This document shows positions 12,614-23,899 of a DNA stretch of 64,000 nucleotides, piece after piece (within the stretch, counting starts at the first letter, position 1; each line of letters starts with the position of its first letter). The notes under the pieces were generated by a model. That model searched no databases and was not told where the DNA came from. It was given only the letters and a program-made list of their open reading frames with translations. The stretch is from Taenia hydatigena (lineage: Eukaryota; Platyhelminthes; Cestoda; Cyclophyllidea; Taeniidae). Location of the stretch: the NCBI GenBank assembly GCA_036345935.2, contig JADWOT020001810.1, forward strand, positions 124,001 to 188,000. The letters are read 5' to 3'. The translations under genes and the position numbers were made by a program.

Positions 12614-13713
12614 TTAAATCACAGATTCCTGCATCCGCCTCCAAATTACATCTTGACACACCCATTCAAATATGTCCCTGCGATTTGTGATGTGGTCACC
12701 AATATCGCTGACGTGCCATATCCGCCAGTTCATAGGCGCAGTCAACAGAGGAGAGTTATTGATGAGACCAAGTTTCAACGCATAGTCCATGAAGAGGTCC
12801 ATTCCACTTTCCTCTTTCCGCCTCACATCATCCATAATTACTACCCCAAATGTGTGTTTGGGCGACAGAGCCCTATATATGGCTTGGAGTTCGACAATAA
12901 CTTTACAGCCATCCCTTGTAAATAGTGAAATCTCAAGTACATAGAGAACGCAGTCGAAAACGACAGCTTGTGCTTTACTCAAGCATCTCTTAGCTGATTC
13001 GCCCAAAGGCGCTATGCTGCCAGTATTCGGAGAAAGATAAACGATATTTGTCTGAGATAGGTCACGATGAGTCTGAACGTACAATGATGTGGAACGGGTG
13101 GAATTTACTATGTTGAGAGACTCATTGCTGTTCACACGCAATGGATGCACAGGGCAGCGGACTCGGCCCCGATTCTCTAAGGTGGAAAAGTAGAGAAGGC
13201 AGTAGACTGTTTCATATGCACCGTAAGGAGCTCGAATTCGTGCGAACCGAAGGTCAAACTGCATTTGATCAAAGTGCTGCTCGACGGCTTTATAAACTTT
13301 TGTGTTGCGTGGAATCGGCACGTCTGAATACAGTGTAGTGTAGACCCGTCTGTCAATCCATTTCCACTTGCTGAGATATGAGTAGGGCGTTTGTAAATAG
13401 AGAATCCACTGCCAGCTTGGAATCGCTATACAAACATTTACAATGTCAACAACACCAAGGTATTCGCACAGCGCTTCAACGAACTCTTGACGGAGGTCCG
13501 TGATCTTCTTGTTTTGCGATTTTGCCTAAAAAATGCAATCATCAATTAAGTTAGAGCTAGAAATATTCAAGACAGAATGTGAGTGAGCTATTGATTGCAT
13601 TATGCTTAATGAAATACAAGAGTGGAAGACACCTAGCCACTGGTTTACAGTTAAACTGAGCAAAAACACCATTTTTAGAATGCCGGATGGGCTCAACTTA
13701 CCTCCAGCTCCAT
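12614..13713 (-). CDS. F-box/Arf-like pseudo-GTPase, intact copy
   Basis: Two-exon gene of 307 codons. Exon 1 is 13702-13713 (ATG GAG CTG GAG, then donor GTAAGT). The intron is 13526-13701 and ends in TTTTTTAG. Exon 2 is 12614-13525. The ATG is the first one after an in-frame TGA, and the same four codons and donor survive in two pseudogene copies, which supports the model. Residues about 15-46 (LRQEFVEALCEYLGVVDIVN and then VCIAIPSW) fit an F-box, the SKP1-binding motif of SCF ubiquitin ligases. Residues about 95-300 align with Arf-family GTPases: a P-loop-like RAPYGAYET (102-110), the beta3/G3 region NIVYLSPNTG (164-173), beta4 AQAVVFDCV (189-197), beta5 VVIMDD (232-237), LGL (256-258), NW (270-271) and a final FEWVCQDVI helix. 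The P-loop Lys and the NKxD motif are missing, so GTP binding is unlikely. I infer a substrate-adaptor or decoy role. The Arf assignment is by hand alignment and is not proven. Confidence 0.62.
13526..13701 (-). other. intron with conserved donor
   Basis: A 176-nt intron with GTAAGTTGAG at the donor and ATTTTTTAG at the acceptor. The donor GTAAGTTG is also present in copy 1 (9493-9486) and copy 3 (34378-34385), directly after the MELE-coding codons, or their ATA-initiated version in copy 3. Confidence 0.65.
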
Positions 13714-14660
13714 ATTATAATTTCAGAAGCACGCTTTGGGACTCTCGTAGCGTGAGTGAAGTAGGACTGCAAATGCTAATCTACTTTGAGAGCATTATTT
13801 AAGTGCAGTCCTAAGTGTAATCACATCAACCTGCGGATGCGAATTCACTCCTCTTCGCTGAAAGAAATGTATTTGAATTTCCCCAAATGTTTTTGTATAT
13901 TAAAGGTCCGTGATGGTTTGAGCGAGACGGCTTTGTTAAATCATAATTGGTCATGTTCGGATTATTAGCTAGCAGCGAAATGTGTTACACGGTAAGATAT
14001 TTATCTCAACTTTGATATGAATTGATACACTGTTGGCCAATGCAAAGGCTAGTTCTCTCGGCCAATAGTGATTCTCAATGGAATTTACAGCCTAACGATA
14101 TCCCATATTAAAGGAGCATTCCAGTCTTACATCCAGTTATGATTGCGCTGATGGCTTGCAAGATTTTCAGTCTGTGAATCCATTGCCCAGGCTGGAAGAG
14201 ACTCTAGCCAGGGTAGTATTGCCATGAAGGGTAGGTGAATTTGGCCTCAAGCATCCCCTTAATCGCATCAAAACTTGAAGACCAGTGCAGATGTCTCGCA
14301 TGTGTTTTCTTTCGCCGTTAATTACGTTATAATGAGTGACGTCAAATGCTGACAAAGGAAAAAAAGAAAACTCGCAAACTACACCTCGCAACTATTATTA
14401 TTCTTGATCCATTCAGGCTCTTGATACGAAACGAAATGATGTTAATTTTCATCCACAGCATCACCATCTGTGCTCGAATCAGCACTTCCCACTCTAGTGC
14501 ATTAATCGCATTGTTTTTGATTCCCACATAATTAAGTACATATTCTTGCGTTGCATAAGTTTCGCATCACATCACTTCAGCCCTTAATAAGTATTTGCAT
14601 GTGTTATCAAGAAGTTAGATGACACCATCTTTTAATTCGATGCAGATTGATTCAACATTG
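13714..14660 (-). repeat. 5' flank of F-box/Arf-like unit 2
   Basis: Upstream DNA of the intact gene, paralogous to 9620-10680. It should contain the promoter, but I see no convincing TATA box or other core element. Open frames on both strands near 14340-14530 are not conserved in the other copy. Confidence 0.5.
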
Positions 14661-15560
14661 ACGACAACTTATGCCGACTCTAAGAAGCAAATCTTACTCC
14701 AACTAGTAGGACAGCATCTTGTTAGTAAATTTGGACAAATTAAATTACTGCTGCCGTACAGATCCATCATCTTCAAAAATGGCTCAAAAACTTATTAGGT
14801 TTTTCCTACTGCAGGATAGGAATTCGGGCCTACGACTTAGTCCACCTACTAGTTGAACTGCACGGAAGTGGTGCTTGAGAAGCTGCTTAAATCTCAATGC
14901 CCAGTAGTGAAGAGCAGCAATGTCCCCTCACTTATTCCCATCCAGCCTTCGCTACAAGGGATTGAATAGGTCTGCCAGGATTTATGATACAGACTAATTG
15001 GCAAATTGCATCGCTTAAAATGTAACTGGCACTATCTCCAGCTCAACCCAAGCTTAAATACATTAATACATTATTAGATCCAAAGATTCCTTTTCTAATT
15101 AGGACCGGAGTTCTAGGCATTGTGACGAACAAGTCCTTTAAACAAACACTGGGAGCAATACTTACGGATGATGTAAAAAAGGTGATAGTAAAGGAATGGG
15201 TTTTCTTACGAGCTTTGCAAAAATTTCGTCTCTCGTGTCAGCATTAATGACTAGGTGATGTAATGCGCCAAGAAGGCTTAAAGATATATTATCAATCGTA
15301 GGGTACATTTGAATGGGGCTGGCAAGATGCAATTTGGAGGTAAATGCAGGCCCTTGAAACCTATTTGACATCGGCTCTGAGAAAATCATTCTGCTCACTA
15401 AAGCGGCTCAAATAAATAATTGGAATGTAATTGACGCAATTTGCAGAATTTTGTTCTTCCCTATATGATCCCCTTTCTGCCTGCAATTCGCAAATTTTAT
15501 TATGGCGTCACAAAATGCATCCCGCTAGCCAAAATTTGTCTACTTGTGCAAGTATATGGC
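14660..15560 (+). repeat. dispersed repeat R2, copy a
   Basis: About 850 bp that aligns in the same orientation with 32270-33110. Shared landmarks are CTGCTGCCGTACAGA, ACTGCAG(G/A)ATA(G/C)GAATTC, GACTTAGTCC, CTACAAGGGAT/CTACGAGGGAT and GGTTCTAGGTACTGTGACGAAC. On the minus strand a reading from about 15380 to 15180 includes GPAFTSKLHLASPIQMYPT. The other copy keeps a similar reading broken by a stop, so this may be the relic of a coding element. No terminal repeats or target-site duplication were recognised. Confidence 0.62.
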
Positions 15561-18500
15561 AAGGATTATAGGAAAATAAATTGCGTAACATGTGCTTGCA
15601 TGAGGCACAAATCAGTGGAGGTAATGTTCTTACGTACACTCATATAGCGAAACCAAATTCGTCAAACGAACTTCATCCCCATGTAAAGTGACTGGCCACC
15701 ACAAATCACACTGAGAGTAATTTACTTGCACCTACAGTCATGTGGCAAATGTTTGTTTGTGGTTATCTTTATTTTTAATGTCTTTCCTCTGCTGATTTAG
15801 GAATCTACTTGCACCCAATACATGAGGAAATATAATTTTTGTTGTAGTTTGCTGCATGAGATGAATTCAAACAATTTGATAACCAAAATTGCTAGCTTGT
15901 GATGCGCTTGCAAGATGGAACGATCAAAAGGTGCGGCTATATACCGAACAAGGTGAGTTTATAAATTGCGCATATGTGTGGATATGTGTAATGATGTTAG
16001 AAGATCAGTGGAGACAGGATTAACAAAAAGACCAGAGCAAAGAATAGAGACAAAAGCAAAAAGGGAATCTCATGTTTATTTCACAATAGAAGCACCATGT
16101 CGTAATTCTTTAGCCAGCTATTTTTTCATTCCGGCGAACAAATGTGACAGAATAAGAATTGGGAAAAGATAATTGTGTAACTACCTTTAACGAATCATCA
16201 GTTGTACTATTTCTCTACGATGTGCATTTCTACAGAGCTCTTCACAGTCTAGAGGTTTGCTGCGTTGCCTAGCATACTACGCTTCGAAAGCCCATTGTTC
16301 CGACCTATGAAAGATATCATTGTTTATTCTTCTTTAAATCTATCCTCAACACGGTTGCATCGAGATGAATAGTAGATATGGTGCCTTGACCCTAATCGAT
16401 GGCATTAGAAATCCCTACGACACTAAACCATTTGATTAAAAGACGACACCTGGATGATTTGGCGCAGTCTTCATGCTCATGCAGTCTCTTGGAAGTGTAT
16501 CTTAACCGATAAGCATCAGTGGGCATTTAATATTTGGCGTTGAAATTTCCGACGAACACTTCATGGCAGCCTTTAGGGTAGCTACTATGTAGGACGGATT
16601 GTGCATAAATCTGCCTTATTTCTCACCTTACACACTTCCTGGCCATCAGAGATTAATTAAAATCTGCATTGACTATATGAAATGAGCAAATTAACAGACG
16701 TCAACTTTGAGATTCCAAAAGGCATCACCACGCTCTGATTACAACGCCAACGTAAAATACGTGTTGCAGATGTCGTAGAATGTTGAATTCGAATAATTTT
16801 TGCATCCGTACAAAGGAGAAATGTATCCAGTCTAGGCTGCTGTAGTGATTATCCTTAGTAATTCTGAGTGAACGGTACATTCAGCACAATTTCAAAAACC
16901 GAGTACAGCTGCATTAGTTGCCTGCAAGATGCTTTACTCCAAAAATGTGCCTGCTATTTAGAAATGGTAAACATGTATAAAGTCGCACAGTTAGGGGACG
17001 ACATTTAATAGCGATTACACTATCCTGATCGTTCTGCACAGTTCGCACACCTAACATCGCACAGGCGACGTTGTCTCGGGTTGTGCACAATCCTTGGGAA
17101 GAATCACTCCACTCCATTCGCCAATATCCAACAGGCAAACGCCACGATTCGCAGCATGATTATGACCTGTTTCCCTAGCATTAACCTAAAAGAAGAGGCC
17201 TTATGGGTAGCGAATGTGAGCAAGAGAGAACCGATGGGTCCCATGTCAAACTACTGCACAAATTTTAGCAGGCAAGTTGCAATGAGATATCGTAATGCTG
17301 GTAGTAGTCTCATTATTATTTAATTCTATATGGCATTGAACAAGGAATCTGCTAGGTGAGACGACAGTTAATCTTAAAATTTAGCTTGCTTCGTTTCCTC
17401 TATAGTCCGTGTCTAGTTTCGTCTGCTGTGCACGCGGAAATCAGGCCTTTTAGACGATGGCTACAGGATCCCTCATTGTGATGTCCTAATGGATGGATGC
17501 TAGTCCCAACAATGACCTACGATTATTAGCACCCAATTCATAGCTCTTGGTGTCGTACAACCCGGCACAGCTTCTGCAATCCGCCATGTGCTGGAAAGAC
17601 AAGAGCAGAGACCTAAATAGAGACATCTCAAATGCGCCGCGTTGGAGGGCAGATTACAGTAAACTCAAATATCTGGTGATCCATGCCTGTTACATGTTTG
17701 AGAGCCAAGAGGTCGCGACTGTACTCCATCTACTTCTTTTACAACCAAACATATGAAATGCCCCTTATAATGTCATTACCAGGAGGAGGACCATCGCTCT
17801 CAATTTGACATCTCAGGAGTCTATTCGGTATTCTCTCATTTCAACAAGACTTTTGCTTGTGCTGTCACACTGATGCTCAATAAGAGCGGAATGGACCAGC
17901 CGTCTCCAGTCACATTACAGCATTTTGGCTCTTGATTTTGCATAAAGTAAATTGGCATAATTCTGCCATATTTGCTTTTCCCTACACAGCGCTCTGCTAA
18001 TTCGCTTGTTTACTTGATTCCATTTCCGTACTTACCTGCATTCTTCCACAATTCCACCTCCTCATCTGCCTACATGCACAGTTAGGCAAGATATTTTCAA
18101 CAGTGCTTTTAAAGATGTCGTTGCATCGAACCATCGAAACAAAATCAGTCAACATCGTTAACACCCGTTTACGCATTTTGCACGCTGATCTACCGATATC
18201 CAGCCGTTCTGGTAACTCGTGCCTTAATAACTCACTTTTTACAAATCGAAAATTAACTGTCCGTCAATTATCTCATCCACATTTGTCACACTCTGCTCAA
18301 CGCTACCATAGTTACCTGCTGCACTGTCGTGCAACACTGCATCGTTGGTCTAACATTGACGCAAGTCTCCATGTATTAAGGTTTTAATTGCTTCTGCTCC
18401 TACGTTCTGCAAACTTTCCTCTTCGCAGCGAATTGGCAGTCTTTCCTGAGACTCTAGCAATACTTTCGGCTATTTGCAGCAGTTTGATTTTAATATTTCT

Positions 18501-18809
18501 GCGTTGAATTCTCTACACACTGCAGCTCATTATAGTGCGATAAGTGACTATAAATTCGTTGAGCAGAGTTTTACCCAAGAACTTGAGAATCGGGGTGCAG
18601 AATGGCAGAGTAAAGCAAGGACTTCATCTTAACACAAAAGCAATAGCATCTTGTGCAAATAAGAAGTCATTTTAGAAGTATCTAAAAACAAATTCCTAGA
18701 ATGATCACGTGCAATATCGATTTACGTGACCAATATGTATTCCGACAGAAATACACCAGATCACCTTAATGTGAATGGGTAGTAAAGTCATTTTGCTGTG
18801 AATCGATCA
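15561..18809. other. no gene seen
   Basis: No exon with splice support. A 19-bp word at 17141-17159 (GCCACGATTCGCAGCATGA) recurs inverted at 38398-38416, with only weak similarity around it. Confidence 0.4.
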
Positions 18810-20300
18810 CGCCTACCCACCTACATATACGTTAGCGCAGCCAATTTGTTGCAGTGCATGCGTTCATCACACCAACTACAATCCTAAGCCGATTGAAAGG
18901 CAATGGCATCCTTTCGATAACGGCGCAGCCGCCAGTGGATCCACCACATGTTCTTTTTTTTTGAGATTCTTTTATATTTGCCCTACTCTTTTTAATAAAA
19001 TAGACTTGCCGTCCCATTGACAGACACTCATTCCATTACGCAAAAAGATGCGAATGACTACTTCGCATGTCGTTGTCACCCATTCGCCACGCAATCATGT
19101 AGGCGCAGGATATCTGAACAATATCCCTGGATGTGTTGATGTCCCTCCCATCTGATCAGGCATGGGTGTGACTGATCGTAGACAGACTTGGTCGGCCTGG
19201 CGACTCTCATGTTACGATTGAGGGAGAATTGAGTGCGGAAGAAGCAATGCCGCAGTGTGTAGCCAGTCTCCAAATTAGTGAGACCGTGGTCTGCTTTGCT
19301 CATCATCGACTCTGCTCCATTAATAGCTGACTGCAAAAGCGCATAAAATTAACAAATATTGATGGCTCATATCAGTGCACGATGATTAGGCCATACGCAA
19401 GGAGTCGTCAGACAGGTGAAGCGAACGCATAAATACCGTGGTATCCTGACACACGGCAGCTGCAGAGTGGCATCCTATAAACTCAGTCCATGAAACGCAC
19501 TGAGTTCATTTTTAACTGAAAGTAGTGTGCAGATCGTGCTCTAGTTTCATCAAAACTTCATCTCATTATATCACTGCAAACATGCTTTTCAACACTGCAG
19601 CCCAATCCATCACTGATGAAAGAGGCCCGCACACAGAACATTGTTTCACATGGAAGGGTGAGTTCCTCATGAAACACCAGGTCACACAATTACTAATGTA
19701 GCGATAATGGCACCTGTTTCTTTTTCACTTCTGAAAGAGGTTCTCTGTGTGTTTACCGGTGGACAAATAAGCAGTACTGTAATTAATCTGGAATGAGAGC
19801 AGTTGTTAACAGCCGCATGACTAAAATGATAGTTAAAGTAGGTCCTTTTGTTTTGTTCTTGCGCGGGATTTTGCCACTTTTGTTGGAAATTCTAACAGCC
19901 ATCAAGTTAGGCCAAAAGCAAAGACGAAGTGATGAACAATCAAGTGAGTCATTTGATCTAAGATGAGAGGCCTAATTGGTAAGTGGTAATCCAAGAGAGT
20001 GTAGCCACGCACAGAATATTTGCGAATTCGTGAGTATAATTGTAATGCTGATAATGCCCAATCGGAACGACAATAGACAAGATAGATGTAGTTGACAAAA
20101 TGGTGGAGTTCGGATCGACGGAATATATGGAGACATAAACTGAATTAGGAAAGGCTTCTCTATACCGAAAATGCAGATTACCTTGCCAACAATACTTCAC
20201 TCATGCACTATGCTTTGAAACAATTGTACTAATTGCGAAGCATTGGTCGGGCTAGAATCGCTGTTGATGATCTTGTCTAAGTAACTGAGCCTACCAACCT
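18810..20300 (-). repeat. F-box/Arf-like unit 3, downstream flank
   Basis: Flank of the decayed copy at 20380-20900. 18820-18960 matches 60010-60120 (CACCAACTACAATC, then a stretch ending CCACCACAT) and, inverted, 36830-36920. 19240-19400 matches 11450-11610. 19600-19760 matches 40480-40640, including AGAACATTGTTTCACATG against AGAACACTGTTCCACATG and CACACAATTACTAATG against CGCACAATTACTAATG. The order of blocks is the same as in the other units. Confidence 0.55.
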
Positions 20301-20379
20301 CACCACAAGACAGACAAAAACAGCACCCTAATAGAAGGAATGCCTTTCATTCATCAAGTATCACAGCAACTTACATTAT

Positions 20380-20900
20380 AGATTCTTGAATTTTCCTCCA
20401 ATTCATATTTTGTAACTATAGCTATCTTGGACATGCCGTGTTCGCCAAATAATTGGCACAGTTTTCAGAGGAGAGCCATCAATGAGACCAGCTTTCTCCA
20501 CATACCGCATAAAGACTTACCAATGCGAGACGTAGACAAATTTGTGAGGACATATTCCATTCCTAGAAATAGTTCCATTAGCACTTTAGCATCAATTAAC
20601 CCTATGGTCACTTGTTCTCAAAGGTTGACCTAGAAGTGCCCCGAGGATTCCCTCAGTGACGATCTACACACCGTGTACTTGATGCATACAAAATTTTCTT
20701 GGTTGACTATCGTGACTGTACCGCCCGTTGAGCAGAATCGACAAATGTAAAATGAGGTGAGGTCAGAATGAAGGTGGCAGAGTAGAGTCATGTGTGGACA
20801 AGCTTTGCCAACATCAGCAATTGTTGAGTATCAAACCGATGATCCTGACGTCCCTCGTCCCATTCATTTCTCTAATTTGCACCAAGCGCTACTAAAACTG
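20380..20900 (-). pseudogene. F-box/Arf-like family, decayed copy 4
   Basis: Remnant of the gene body. 20425-20530 aligns with the intact gene around 12705-12810: the complement of the NW...LGL part, with plus-strand wording GCCGT(G)TTCGCCA then GAGGAGAGCCATCAATGAGACCA against GAGGAGAGTTATTGATGAGACCA. Near 20790-20850 a stretch resembles the KAVEQ-coding part. No continuous frame survives and the middle of the gene is not recognisable. The call rests on DNA similarity and on position next to the unit flank. Confidence 0.5.
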
Positions 20901-20969
20901 GGTTGTTAAGAAGACAAAGAAAGTCGAGCTTTGCCCTTTTAAAGAGAAAATCATGTTCTGCAGATTCAT

Positions 20970-21345
20970 GAATAGCAAAACCTTACAGCAATACCTCTTT
21001 TACTTAGTCTCTCTTCTCTGCCTTTTATTCATCGGATGTAAGCGTTTGGTGTTTTCAGTGCAGGCTTAAATCACATGCTTATAAATTTTATATGCTTGTA
21101 TATACATATATATGTGCCTACAGGAGCATATTTATACGCATATATTCGTGGATGCACACATATTGCCATTATTATAAGTATACTTTTGCACACGTATGTA
21201 TTTTAAGCAGATAGGTGTTAATAATTTATGTGATTAGCAAATAAGATGAAGTGGTGAAGTCGCATGGTTCGTCTACTACAAGACAAAACTAAACTTGCAG
21301 GTGAATTTATTGGTAAGAGGTGTCTGGTTTCTCCAGACTAGACGG
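20970..21345 (+). repeat. dispersed repeat R3, copy a (with AT-rich core)
   Basis: Inverted match to 61070-61400. It contains CTTCTCTGCCTTTTATTCATC (complement of the other copy: CTTCTCTGCCTCTTACTCATC), an alternating TATACATATATATG/ATACGCATATAT core at 21095-21200, and ATGGTTCGTCTA...CTTGCAGGTGAATT, with GGTAAGAGGTGTCTGGTTTC near the end. The last 20-bp segment is identical between copies. Confidence 0.65.
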
Positions 21346-22209
21346 GAAAGCAGCCTGGAGTCAACCCTTTCGTGGCTTCAGTAAGAAGGGCAAGAATACT
21401 CCCCTGAGTGACGAATGCACCAAAGTCTACGAACCTGGAGTTGACATGCGAGCGGATCCATCGATTGACCACCTTGCAGGTGTCAGAACCGATGCGCACG
21501 CTTAAGCATGCTCGTTCAAAGACGCAATTGATGGTGGCTTTATGAAAGTAGTTAAAAGCTATCTCCTTGATTGGCTGCTTGACAGGAGCTTTAAGTCGGA
21601 GTGGTGTCAGTCATGACTGTTGACATTGAAGGCATAGAGCACAGTTAAATAGCCAGTGATGCAATCTAAGCTTCGTGTCCAAAAATCATGCTGAGGGGTA
21701 GCGTATTTGCAGCGGTATTGTTTTCCTGACTGTTCTCGAATTTGAGAGGCTGCCACTTGTTGCTCCATACCTTGAATGAAGTTTCACTGGTAACATTGTT
21801 GTACTTTTACTCCAAAAACCTGCACGAAATGTGTCGAACGATTCGGTAACCATCTAACATGCAAACCCTACTAGTAACAGTTAGTAGAAATAGGTTATTG
21901 GCACTATCCAATGGTTTTGGTGTTTTATTATTTCGGATCTGTTTGACTCCATGCACATTACGACTGGAAGCACTTTGATGCTCTAATTTTGCCTATTAGT
22001 CTTTAACTATGCAAGTGCACCCATGTTTGTGCTAGCGCTACACTGCGAAAGACGTGAACCCTTCTTATCGGAATTGCAAATGGATTGTTCAAGATTAACA
22101 CGCTGATTTTACTTATAGTTAAGATTGCAGCAAGGTGTCCCTCTAGCAAATCGCTGAACAGAATCATGCTAAGTGCATTCCTGCTAAAATCCCAAAGATG
22201 CAGTCATTC
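21346..22209. other. no gene seen
   Basis: Only short unconserved frames. No repeat copy recognised. Confidence 0.35.
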
Positions 22210-22540
22210 TCTAACAGCATTGACTTTTTGAATGCAAGCTATAACTCAGTGAGAAGCGGACTTATCAAAAGCCGTTAGTCAATGCGTCTCACAAGGAAAG
22301 ATATTTGTGGAAGGAGGATTAATAATTAAGGGTAAGGCCGGGGAGGGTCAAGTATCCTCAGCCCGCGTAGCAGTGGGTACGTTGGTACACGGCATCACAG
22401 GATTGCCAAAATTAAAATGAGGGATGCTGTCAATAGAAAATACAACTGTAGTAGCATTCCTCTCGGTTCCTAGATGCGGCACCTTGACGATAGCGTAGAT
22501 TCACTTACGAAGAGCAGGCAATGTCAAGCAAGTGGTCGGT
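22210..22540 (+). repeat. dispersed repeat R4, copy a
   Basis: Direct match to 54220-54510. Shared landmarks are TTTTCAAAAGC/CTTATCAAAAGC with GTTAGTC/GTTGGTC, AAGTATCCT, CCTAGATGCGGCA against TCTAGATGCGACA, and GAGATTCACTTCTGAAGGGCAGGTAAT against TAGATTCACTTACGAAGAGCAGGCAAT. No conserved open frame. Confidence 0.55.
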
Positions 22541-23899
22541 GGGACAACTATGGTCGACTAACTCTCGTCCTCAAGGGAATAGAAGACTTACGGTTTCTTA
22601 AACACTCCTGTCCCAATCACACTTGGAGAATTCAGAAGGTAAAGACAGAAATAAACTGCGTGAAGACTTATTAGCAATTGTCTCTTGATAACTAGAATCC
22701 TTTAAATTTAAGACGACGAGCTTCCCGTTAGAGAAATGCAAGGATTTGAGTGGGCCCAGCATGTTCTTGTAAAATCCAAAAGTGAATTTAAGAATATGTA
22801 AAAGGAACTCAAAATATTTGTTGAGATAGCACCATGTTTGTAGCAACACATTTGATGCAGGATCCTTACTGGCCGTATTTTGCTGTATAGCAGTGAAAAC
22901 TGGGATGTATGGGTAGGCGGCAAAATATTCTCAACCAGGCAAAATGAAAAGCTTTATGACCAATAAACGACTCTCTGAAAAATGCTATTTTCTGTAGGGA
23001 GAGTGAAAAATGCACTTTATGTTACACAAATACATGCGTTAATGTCAGTCGAAGAGCTGAGTCACATAGCACACATAGCACATAATACACTCCTTGTAAC
23101 ATGTAATGACTAATAGCTTTTTATAGGTCCGTTCTTCACCGAGTTGTAGTTTGCATTTAGAAAAGCATAGCTGGAAAAAATCGACTGCGACTTTAAGGTC
23201 TTAGCAGGGTTGCACTTAGCATGATGCAATTCAGCATTTCGTAAAAGAGCACTTTGCTAAAATTCTAACTGGAAGAGGAACAAGGATGACATGATTGGAC
23301 TATTTCATTTGTGACTCTGATAAGAAGGGTAGGAATATTTCGCAGTGCAACGGTGGTACAAACGCTGGTAAGCCTGGATTTGGTTTGCTAGTGAGTCCGT
23401 TAGCCAATCGAGATGATACGAGTCTGGGTAGGGGTACATAATGGCTGCTTATTATGGGCTTTGGACCTATTAAACCTAATTTTGGGATTTAATGGAGGCG
23501 CAAAGGACATGTGAACTGCTGGAGACATAAGGTCTTTATCTTACTTAACATAAGAGAATAGGAATTACGCATGCGCGCTAGTAGTTATCCCTTAATTTGC
23601 CACAAAAATTGCAATCTCTAATTTTTCTAGTGGAAAGCGCTAACAGATAATCAGTAGAAGCAGGTTATTAGCACCAACTTTCCAGTGTTCAGCTTAGTAA
23701 GTTCAGGAACACTCTAGGTGTTTTACTTTTGCAAGCCAGTGTTTGACCGTGCAACCATTGGCGTTAAATTAGTAGGATGCATTTACTATGCAAAAGGAAA
23801 ATTATATCACTTTAAATGAAATGGATGTACGTTCCATGAGTGAGATTGGCTCATAAGATCGGCTTTACGAAGGTCGCAAATGACGTTTGTTCATTAAAG
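22541..23899. other. no gene seen
   Basis: No splice-supported exon and no repeat copy recognised. Confidence 0.35.

Noticed and set aside
12653..12925. Plus-strand frame opposite the intact gene
   Set aside because: Antisense shadow of the F-box/Arf-like coding exon. Its similarity to the frame at 20427-20633 is explained by the two gene copies.
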